NCBI GenBank assembly: GCA_033439295.1
Contig: JAVTLE010000023.1
Coordinates: 434,001-498,000, forward strand
Length of the DNA: 64,000 bases
Source of the DNA: Deuterostichococcus epilithicus
Lineage: Eukaryota; Chlorophyta; Trebouxiophyceae; Prasiolales; Stichococcaceae
Direction of reading: 5' to 3'
Under the pieces are notes generated by a model. It was not told where the DNA came from, did no database searches, and saw only the letters and a program-made list of their open reading frames with translations. Both the position numbers and the translations under genes were made by a program. Shown here piece after piece: positions 14,201-23,442 of the stretch (position 1 is the stretch's first letter; each line of letters begins with the position of its first letter).

Positions 14201-15957
14201 CCCCCTCGCAACCAAACTGCTCTGAACCCGCTGCTGTTCCTCCGGTAGGTCATCACGATCACGGATAGAGGGCCCACTCAGGAGCCAGGCCTGCCAGGGG
14301 ATCCAAACCGCTCGATCACAGATTTCAGCCGCTTCAAAGTGCGTGTGCTTGAATCATGTTTCATTCAATATCAGGTCATCACCATCACGGACGGCGAGCC
14401 CACTCAGGAGCCAGAGGACCGCATCTATTCGGTCATCCGGCGCGCAAAGGAGGTGGGTCACATAACTTTCCCACACTGCAGTGAAGTTCCCACACTGCAG
14501 TGAAGCTTTCGTCTTCTAGAGATGTTCAGTGCTCAGAGGTCGAGCAGCGCACACGCTTCTGCCTGCCGGATTCCTGCATGCGGTGCCGGCTGCGGCGCAA
14601 CGCCTCGCTGTTGTGCTGCCCCCGCCCCGGCGGCGTGTGATTGCCCTCAGCCTGTGCATGGGACTCTGCGCATAAATCGTCGCCGACTTTGCCCCACTGG
14701 GCCGTCATTTCGTGCACAGTGCAAGCCGTTGAATTTGCCGTGCAGTTGCTCGCATCCAACCGACTGGCAGGATGCACAACGGAGCCGTTCCTCTGAGCTC
14801 TGCCTCCACAACCTGCGCAGGTCGCGCAGCAGTCGCAGTATGGCCCAGGCGCCGTCGCCTTCGAGTTTGCACAGGTGCGTGTAAGGCTCTCATCGCGGGC
14901 TGATGCCGCCAGGCCCTGACACCCGCACTCCTCCCACCAGTCACGCTGGCACGCGTTTCCACGTGTGCGAGGTGTCTTGTCTCGGGGTAGAAGGGTAGAT
15001 TGGCTTCCTGCTTCCTGTATGGCAATTTTTATTTATTTCCAGGTGGGCAAGGATCAGGAGGCACAGCGCTTTCTCGCTCGGATGGACAGTGACCCTCTGA
15101 TCGGTGCGCTTGTCTGGGTATTAAATACAGCTGCACGCCAGATGCTCGGCGGGTGCATGGGCCGTGTGTTGCAGGGACGTGTGTTCGCATGCGTGGTTGC
15201 CTGCTGTCCTCCCGCGCGCGACGCGCGGGCGCCGCCGAGGCGCCTTCTGTGCTCCTGCAATGCCTCCTTCATGCTTCCTCACCCGTGTCTTTTACGAACC
15301 TGTGCTTTTGCGTGTGTTCGTAGGGCACCTCGTCGACGCCACATCCTACTACGAACTCGAGGTGCTGGCGCTGCTGCCGCTCCTGCTGCCCTGTGATTGC
15401 GGCAGCCTGCCATATTAGACTGCTGGCACAACCCTCGATGGTGTTGTCCACAATGTCGCACGGCCACAGTTTCTGCAAGGAGTCGGTGTTGATTCGTAAT
15501 TTCCGACAAATGCTGCACAGGCGGACGAGTATGCAAAGAAGGGCGTGGTGCTGACGCCTGAGCTGTGGCTGGTGGGTTAGGGTTTAGGTGTCTGGGAGTG
15601 TCTTCCCTCTCATGTGCCATGTCACGACATACTGCCACATGCTGCCACATTCTGTCACGACATCCATGATGTGCACCAAAAATTCTGCATGCCAGCGGTC
15701 ACCTGCCTCCTCACATACTCTGCTGCACAAATCGCATTCGCATGTGCTGTGTGCGTGCTCATTTCACGCTTGTACCTCAAGCTTGTACATGTGCGGTGCA
15801 CGCATCGACTTTCAGTGAGGCTGTTGACTTGACTCGACTTGTCTTGACTCGCTGAGAGCCAACCTACATTGTCAAATGGTCTCTGTCTGTGTGACCGGCG
15901 CAGGTCAAGCTCATGGTCGGTGCCATCGACCCCACGTATGACGAACAGGACGAGTAG
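11235..15957 (+). CDS. vWA-B: Gln/Gly/Pro-rich vWA (MIDAS) domain protein
   Basis: Paralogue of vWA-A in inverted orientation. Exons: N-terminal PQG-rich exon to 11786 (repeats of YGGQQYGGPPQQQ), 12023-12084, 12486-12571, 12873-12952, 13439-13563, 13782-13872, 14375-14452, 14821-14874, 15043-15103, 15324-15361, 15521-15571 and 15904-15957 (TAG). Phases join cleanly: FYPPQALQGV, ALAAKWRMPTELAVDLAAL, MIDAS DDSTSM, LFDTDGISIRAMNHP, MTPLGTKMDEKILQPFF, VITITDGEPTQEP, QYGPGAVAFEFAQ, GHLVDATSYYELE, LTPELWLVKLMVGAIDPTYDEQDE. Three introns (after 11786, 12084, 12952) appear to start GC where vWA-A has GT. The last intron (15572-15903) is absent from vWA-A. Two exons have decayed tandem copies nearby. 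The start is uncertain: ATG at 11235 or an upstream exon spliced at 11318. Confidence 0.85.
13065..13107 (+). pseudogene. Echo of the vWA-B MIDAS-exon end, in intron
   Basis: Reads ERVDDIRLVLESIAG, close to ERIDDLKLILERVTE encoded at 12908-12952. The copy lies about 110 bases downstream, in the following intron. Nucleotides are roughly two-thirds identical while the amino-acid changes are conservative. It lacks the DDSTSM metal site. It is either a decayed duplicate or a cryptic alternative exon. Confidence 0.6.
14249..14339 (+). pseudogene. Echo of the vWA-B TDGEP exon, in intron
   Basis: Follows a plausible acceptor (ccggtag) and reads VITITDRGPTQEP, against VITITDGEPTQEP in the working exon at 14375-14452. 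The first 40 bases differ at only about six places, then the sequences diverge. If spliced in, it would replace the conserved GE of TDGEP with RG and alter the helix that follows. The two copies sit only about 35 bases apart. Confidence 0.75.
14468..14505 (+). repeat. 19-bp direct repeat, two copies
   Basis: Unit ttcccacactgcagtgaag, two perfect adjacent copies just after the TDGEP exon of vWA-B, within the intron. Confidence 0.85.
15572..15590 (+). repeat. Telomere-like tract at the start of a paralogue-specific intron
   Basis: The intron after codon WL of vWA-B begins gtgggttagggtttaggtg, containing one full TTTAGGG-type unit and a partial one. vWA-A has no intron at this position. Confidence 0.8.
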
Positions 15958-17284
15958 ACCCTGCCAAGAATTGTCGGATGGATGGTAGGAGAAGCATCAG
16001 CAATACTCTCCTCAGTGCTTTCTCGAAGAGCAGAACGAGCAGTGCTGAGCAGAAGAGACAGCGCAAGGGCAAGCACACGGGAAGGTGGCAGATGGAGGTT
16101 GAAGATGGATTCACAGACGTTGACACGTCTGGCATGCCACAGCGGTGAGGCGATGTGGCGATGCCAGTCGCGGCACCATCACCGCTGCCTCCTGGCTAGC
16201 AGCATTTCTGACCCGTGGGATACATGAGTGCAACGCCGTGCCCGCCGGAATGGAGGCGACAGGCTGGTGGATGTAGCCGTCAGCAGCAGAAGGCAGGGGT
16301 TGCAGCGGCGACGTCGTTGCTGCAGGGAGCTGCGCCCCTTGGAGCACCCTTGCAGCACGCCTGCGTCGCTCCACCCGAATCTGTTGTCATCTTCATGAAT
16401 TTGATCCCTGTCGAAACTCAATGGCTGGAGTAAATATATATTCATGGGAAGTCGTATGGTGGAAGTACGCTGGGAACATTAGTGCCATTGTTGTTCCATG
16501 TGTGTGGACGGTTCTGGGTCTACCTAGGTATCAACGTTGGTACCTACGTCAGATCTGCCTGCCAGCTTTCGCTTCTTTCAAAGTCTTTCAAGCTAGACCA
16601 TCACAGCCATACCTAGAGGTACTCAACCCATTGCAAGTTGATACCTCTACTCATTAATCAATTCGAACAACCTTTGCGAACGCAAAGGAATCCCGCATAT
16701 AGTTGCTGGAGAGAGATAGATGTTCTGGCAGATGAGACATGCCGTCAAAACAAGCCAACCAGTGCTAGTCTCGCATATTGGCATGCGGACGCGAAACCGC
16801 TCCATCGCCAAGGTAGATTACTGCACAAAACAATGGTGGTCAGCACTGTTGCTGACAGCTGCCGCCAGATGGCTGCACAGCATCGGCGTTAGGACTTTCG
16901 TGGCTTGCGCATTGCGGCTGTCAGCCCCAACCGCCGCCTCAAGTCCTCGAATAAAAAGTGACCAAACCCTGTACTGCAATGCAGACTGAGGACTTGGCCA
17001 GGCGGCTGTCATCAGCCATCCCTAGCCGCATGTGCTGCTAGCGCCCGCCCTCGTGTGCCGCCGCCGCCGGCTGCCGGCCCCCTGAGCGCGGCGGCCTCCC
17101 TCGAGAGCTGCGCCCCAACAGCCGGCTCAGCGCCCAGGCAGCAGACCTGCACGCCCACGCCGCGCCCCGCCCCGTGGGCCTCCCCGCGGAAGTTTCTGTA
17201 TTGGCTATTACTCCAACCCGCCGGAAATTTCTGTTATGGCGATTGCTCCTACCACGCAACGCGGCTGCGGCCCGCCTGCGGGAC
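15958..17284. other. Intergenic, between convergent vWA-B and RLK1
   Basis: No supported gene. The part at about 16380-16720 is clearly more AT-rich than its surroundings and holds a 22-bp near-perfect palindrome at 16525-16546, so it may be a small inserted element. I found no clear terminal repeats to prove that. Confidence 0.5.
16525..16546. repeat. 22-bp palindrome (one mismatch)
   Basis: taggtatcaacgttggtacc followed by ta: the two 11-base arms pair at all positions but one around a central aacgtt. It could be a protein-binding site or the core of a small inverted-repeat element. Confidence 0.6.
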
Positions 17285-20200
17285 TCAGGCGGGTGCCTTG
17301 ACCGGCACGGGCAGCGCCTCCCCTGCGTCCGCCGCGGCACGCAGATTGCGCCATGCTTGCCACGCGGTGAGCCGCCCGCTGCCGGCGCCCTGCGCATTCG
17401 CCGGCGCGGCTGCGGGTTCAGGGCCGAGGGCGGCGCTGCCGCCCGGGCCGGCGCCCGCGCCGCCGCCCGCCAGGTGCCTGGTCTGCNCAGCGAACNGCGC
17501 GCGGGCGGCGGAGGCGGCGTCGCGCGCCTGCACGCTGCCGCGGCGGTTGCCTGGCTGCGGCTCGCCGGCGCCGGCGCCGCCGCGGNCAGCGCCGAGGGCG
17601 GTGCTGCGGTCCAGGGCGCGGCAATCGGCGGGCCCAGCGGCTGGGAAGCCGCCCCAGCCGGCGGGCTTGTCGACGCTGCTGGCCCGGGCGCGAGGCAGCG
17701 CCTCCATCGTGTCGTACACCTGCGGACCAGCGCTCACACACGCTCACACAGGCTCACTCGGCAGCGTTCTCTGCACCGGTCGCGGTCATGCTGAGCTGCC
17801 CTGGCCGAGCTGCCCCCTGACTGCTATGTCAGGCGGGTGGTCAGGCTGCCAGCAGAGGGGCTGTACACTGGGAGGGCGCAGCCGCATCTGGCCGGCGTGC
17901 GTGCGGGAAGAGCCGCAGAGCTTGGCTGTGCAGGATACAGGCAGCCTCCTTCCACGACTTGAGTGGCAGCAAAAAAGGGGCTTCACATCGATACCTTGTA
18001 TCTTCGAAAACGCACTTGCACACGCACACTGAAAGGCGCCCAGTTCCTCAGGGGCGGCGCTCTCTGCACAACATCCCTCAAACCTGAAACACTGTCAAGG
18101 CGCAAGGTGGCATGCGATAACACCATGCCTGCTGCGCCGTCGGGCGGGCAGCCGCAGCCGCCGACAGGCAGCAGTCGATCAGCTGCTCCAGGGCCGGCGG
18201 AGCCTCCTCCGGCAGCCGCAGCCGGCGCAGCCGCCCCCGCCGCGGCACGGCGCCAGTGCAGATCTCCCACAGCAGCACCCCAAGGCTGCGAGTGCAGGAG
18301 CACAGGGTCGTGACGTCGGCAAGGTGACAGTCAGTCTGCACTGACAGTAGCACAAACAGCAGAGGCGCATTTGACTTTCGACAGGACACCGAGCAATCCC
18401 AGCGGATGTGAGGGGACTAGCATTCCTGCCTGCTCACTGCCTCGTGTCAGCCGCTGCCGTCGTGTCAGCCGTGTCACAGACGCGCTGTGCCGCCATCGGA
18501 CCGAGCACACATGCATGGCGCGCCTCGCATGTCCACCGGGTCAAGCAGGCGGCGCATATCTTCACTTGTTTCTTGGCTTCCTTTCTCATCCACTGCGACG
18601 CGGATGCGGCAAGCCCACCACCGGTGGTTTGCCATGGGGGCTGCGCCCACCATGGAGTCAAGAGCAGGGTCACCTGTAGATGTCGGCGGGGGGGCCGCAG
18701 GGCAGGCCCAGCAGGTTCTCCGGTGCAGCGTGAGACAGCGTGCCGCAGCCTTCCTGGCTGCCCGAGTCGTCGACCAGCGATGCGAGGCCCACGTCCCTGC
18801 AAAGAGGATCCAGGTTTTGTGGTTTCCCGAGGACTGGGCCGAAGAGCGGACAGAAATGGCGCAAGTCCGGGTGGGTGGCGCGCACAACCTAATACCAGGT
18901 TTCAGCATCAGGGGGACGTTGCTGCAGCGGCACCGCAGGCGCCAGCGGGCGATTGGGCGCGGAAATTTGCATACACAGCAGCTGGAGGCCTGCTGTCGGC
19001 ATGCTCATGGCGTCGACACGTCTTGCCGTCGCCAGCTTCAAGATGGATCCAGAGCGTGAAAGTCGCATGACGCACAGGCTTAATGAAACGATGCAAAAAC
19101 AGGGTCGCACCCAATTTTGGCGGTGCCATCGCAGGCCAGGAGGATGTTGCTCGCAAATCCCTGCAACCATGTCGAATCGGGATGGTGCGTCGGCATCAGA
19201 TGCGACTGGCTCAAGTCATCACATCTCAATGAGGAGACCGCACGTCTGAGCACCAGCAGGCATGTTCTGCTGCTGCCGCTGCTCTGCCTGGTGGTGTCCC
19301 CCTAGCCGCCGCCGCTGCAGCTGGCCAACCCAAGCTGTACCTGTAAGTAGGGTATCTTATGTCTACACATAAACCCTCTGTCTGTGCAGGCATGCATGGC
19401 GGCCGCATTGTGGCCTGACCCATCTGCTGAGTGCCGCCGGCTGCGCTGCCCAACGAGGTAGTATGACAGCCCCAACGCCCAAATTTTAAGGCTTCCCACT
19501 GTGCTGGTCGGATACTTGCCGCAATTGCCCCTGCCATGCGGACTGTGCGGCACTGACCGCCCGGACGAACTCAGCAGATGGGCGGTCACATTGCTGCAAA
19601 CAAACTGGCACAGCAGCAGGAAGAGAAGAAAATAGGAAGATTGAAAACCCGATCGCGCCTGTGCACCACGCCTCGGGCGTGCAGGAAGCGCAGCCCACGG
19701 GCCACGTCGAGTGCGACCTCCCGGCCGCGGTTGTGCCACCGCAGCTGTCGTTCCTTGTCTGCGTCCAGCGCGCGTCGCAGGTCACCGCCCTGAACAGGCG
19801 CAGTTGGGAGCATGCGACACATCGACGGGCACACACCAGCGCAAGATAGGACTCGCCGACAGCCAGGAGCCGGCTGCAGCGGGGCTGCAGCCAGGCCCTT
19901 TGCAGAAGGGTGGGTGGGCGCGCCGCCCCTGGTGCTGCAGACAAATGCGCGGCCCGGCGGTCGCCAAAGTGTCCTCAAGGGAGACTCAGCTGCGTCGCCA
20001 CGCAAGGTCGCTGGGACCGAAGGGGCCCGCCCGCAAGGCGCCGTGAGCAGGCACCGGTGCAATGAGGGAGTCGGCGGCGCGGCAGCTGAAGTGCCTCCCA
20101 GGCACAACCCAGCGGACATCTCATCATGTCCAAGACACGAGAGTCAGGGCGCACCGGCATGTACTCCAAAACGAGCATGGCTCGGCTGGAGTCCTCCAGG

Positions 20201-22588
20201 CAGGCGCCATAGTACTGCACGATGTTGCGGTCGAACGAGACCTGCGTTGCGGTGGGATGAAGGTTATAAGCATTGGGAAACTCAATGTGCTCCGAGTGGC
20301 CTGCACGACCACTGGGAAGGCCATATGGTCAAGCAGCAACGCCAGTCGTGGTTCAGCCGAGCAGCCAAGCAGCACACGCAGCACAGCATCTGGTACAAGC
20401 AGACAGCAGCCAGGTCAATCGCAGGCAGGAAAGGCAGCTTGCCAATGGCCGCACCCTCTGCATCACGCGCACTTCGTGCCGCAGCAGCGGCAGCCACCCG
20501 GCGTCGCGGCCCGGGGCGTTCCATATCTTGACCGCGACCTGCCGTTCGGAGTTGGACGCACTGGTGAGTAAGTTCAATACGACCTGTGCATCGCCAGACT
20601 CGCTGTTGCGCACAGATGTTCTGCTGAGCTGCGCCAGACGCCTTTCTGGCATGCATGCAAGACGGCACCCAAGCTTGCAGGTGGACTGGCAGCGGGACTC
20701 ACATTCTGCATGTTCCACCTGGTCCCTTTGAACACCTGCACCCATGGCGGCGTTGATAAGCAGGACTCGGATATGGGTATGATGCATTTGTCATGAGAAT
20801 GGCAGACGGGCTTGATGCTGATGAACATTGATGTATGCAAGTGCGCGGGAGATGGATCAAAGGCCTGGCTGACAGATAAAAGGGCTGATCTGAGAATGGC
20901 CTGATGCAGCTGCAGATTGAGGCTTGAGCTGTGCGCAGTTGTCCGTCATGATGCTCATGCGCAAGGCTGCAGCAGTTCTCTTGAGGGACTGAGGTGCAGG
21001 GGCGTCAACCAGCAGCAGACGAAGATTCTCACATGGCCGTACGATCCGCTACCCAGCAGCTGCGGGGAGGCGTCGGCATTCCGGCAGATCTGGATCTCGC
21101 CCGCCGCAATGGCGGTGCAGTCGAGCCCAGGCGCCTCCGTCACCGCCGCATCGGCAGCTGGTCTGCCGCTGCCAACGGGCACACCCTGCCTGCCACCGCT
21201 CTGCAGCGCAGGCAGGGCAGAATGCAGACCGGACGCCTTGAGGTCAGCCCTGCGGCGCGGCTGGCGCCTGGAGCCCCAGGCAAATGCGACGCAGACGCAC
21301 GCTGCGATAACATCAGTCATCGAGACGGCGGCTGCGACCAGCTTGCGGGGTTGCGAGCGGTGCAGAGACTCGTCGTGCGGCCCTGCCGGCGGTGTGCTGC
21401 CTGATGCCACAGCAAGCGGGGCGGGGGTTTGGCTGGCCTCGCTGCTTGCAGGAAACGAGTCCCGTACCTTCGCATATCAACGTCAGAAGAACGGCGGCAG
21501 CCGCGACGATACCCCTGGCGGCGCCTTTGCTGAGCTCCCTGTCGGTGAGGCATGGGAATCAGCGCTCCCATCTGCTCGTCGGTGCGACTGTGGAATCATG
21601 CGCAACTGACATGTGGCGACCAGCGAGGCACACTGCCGTGCCGGGCACTTCCAGTACAATAGAATTGCAGCAGGTGACCTCCCTGCAGCGTTCTCGCATT
21701 CAGCAGCTGGCTTGATCAGTACTGACGGCTGTTGGATCACGCCCAGGCTGAGGGAGGAAAGTGATGGATTCGGGAGCAGCATGCCCAGAATGGTTGAGAA
21801 GATTCTGCCGATGAGCAACCCAGCACCTTTTCAAGGGTCCCCTCGGCAACGTCGAATTGAGCGTTGAAGCATGCGCAGCTGGCGCGCTGATTGAGTTGTT
21901 GAAGTTTGCGCGGGGTGCGCTACCCGCTGCCGCCCCCGCCGCCGCCGCCGCCACTCCATGCGCCTGTGATAAGTGCCAGCAAAGACGGGCCAGTCGACAA
22001 CTGACGCGCGTCACGATCGGGCGGATGTATGCACGCAGCCAACACGCAGGAATTTTGTTTTGGTCCTGCAATTAGTAACCAGTCTGTACCTTGAAGGTGC
22101 GCTGCTGCACGTAGCGGCGCGAATCATGGACGGCGCTGTGGTCCAAGCTACCTGAAAAAAGGACCACAAGGGGCTGAGTCCGTATATATGCGGTGCAGTC
22201 GGACATCGATGACACACACAAGGGGCCACCGAATAAGGTGTGGCGCCTTGGATGCAGGCGCCAGTGTAGACGGCTTCAGCCATGCGAGAGTAAATGGAGG
22301 CTCACTCGGGCAATACGTGCCGTATGCTGGGTCCTCGGTTGGCCCTGCGGCGAACCAGGTGTCCGCCGACGCAAACGGGCTGACGTTCGCAGCAACGACT
22401 GACTTGACGGCAGCCGCCGGCGAGACGTCCGTCCACAACGCGCTTGAGCAGCCCAATGCTAGCTGTGAAAGTCCATCGGCTGTGCCCGAGGCGATGAAGC
22501 TCGCTGCAGCCACTATAAGACCGGCAGACAAAAAGCAGGAGCAAAAACGACAACGTTCACGAGGACGCCGTGCAGACTCCGATACCAT
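17285..22588 (-). CDS. RLK1: receptor-like TKL kinase, possibly inactive
   Basis: Minus strand. ATG at 22588, then hydrophobic segment FLSAGLIVAAASFIASG (signal or anchor), a short Ala/Ser/Thr-rich ectodomain, and a transmembrane stretch (KLVAAAVS...VCVAFAW) before RRQPRRR at about 21330. Kinase exons: glycine loop LLGSGSYGH ending 21033; VFKGTRWNMQN 20735-20703; VAVKIW (Lys present) about 20543-20460; NIVQYYGACLEDS about 20241-20157; GGDLRRAL...GVVHR 19790-19659; SNILLACDGTAKIG about 19142-19093; DVGLASLVDD...APENLLGLPCG about 18798-18676; LGVLLWEICTG...RPTAQQ 18285-18129; tail 17719-17285. Two donors look like GC (after 19659 and 18129). The catalytic-loop join is abnormal: the usual HRDLKTSN frame is lost by about four bases, or, with another donor, reads HRRDRGFASN. 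The ectodomain shares no obvious blocks with RLK2-4. Three N bases lie in the tail. Confidence 0.75.
17487..17586. other. Ambiguous bases in assembly
   Basis: Single N bases at 17487, 17496 and 17586 fall in the very GC-rich C-terminal tail exon of RLK1. They suggest low-quality consensus there, so the tail frame should be treated with care. Confidence 0.95.
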
Positions 22589-23442
22589 CAGTAGCCTCGC
22601 TCTGCTTCGGGTGGCATCAGCAACTTGTCAAACTGCCTCGCGATGCGAAATTAGTGACTCGGCCCTCCGACGAACAGATCGGGCCTTTGACCTTTTTGTG
22701 CGCTTTACCAGTAATCATCCAGATCCTTGGCTCGCTCGCAAATTACAGCCTCAGGAAATTGTAGGGCGGTTAGCTCTGGAAGGTGCTGCAGCCATAAATA
22801 CACTGTGCTGGGCAAGAAGCTGGGCAAGACATGCAACCGGAGAGTGCGACAACGATCCGCGTGGAGCGCAGCATGACAAGGTCTTAACCTGAAACTCTCA
22901 ACCTGAAACTCTCAACCTGAAACAAACGCCATGTTGAGTGTGCCCGCGCCCACGTCTCGGCCGGCACGAATCTTCAAAGGAAGCAACCTCGGAAAATAAT
23001 AAATCAAATGAAGGGGTGCAGCAACAAGGATGATATCCCTGCGCGTGTGTCAATGCCGCGTGCATTGCGCGAGTGCCTGTCAGGAGCCGCTCTCCATGCG
23101 TCTCACATCAAGCCCCAGCGCAGCGCCCTCCCCGCTGACGCCGTCGCCGCCGCAGCCGTCGCCAATGCTACCACCGCCGGAGACTGGACTCGGTGGTGCC
23201 GCCAGAAAGGCGGGTCGCTGCCATCATCGTCGCGGCGGCGGCCCATGTGGGCCACCGCTGCGCGTGCTGCCGTCAGCGGAGAGCCGCCAGGCCTTGCCGC
23301 GAGGTGTAAGTGCCGGGCCGGCCGCTGCGCGGCGGTGCAGCTGGCCGGCGGCAGAATGGCCCCCGCAGGAACCCTCCCCGCCTCCTCGCCTTGCCTGTCT
23401 ATTGGCAGGGCGCCTGCCGGCAGGAGCCGCCGCCGACGTGCG
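22589..23442. other. Intergenic, RLK1 5' flank and RLK2 3' flank
   Basis: No supported gene. Part of the GC-rich stretch 23103-23440 is open on the minus strand and might be an extra RLK2 tail exon, but nothing conserved supports this. Confidence 0.5.
22886..22923. repeat. 14-bp tandem repeat, about 2.7 copies
   Basis: Unit aacctgaaactctc repeated 300 bases upstream of the RLK1 start, in its putative promoter region. Confidence 0.8.
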
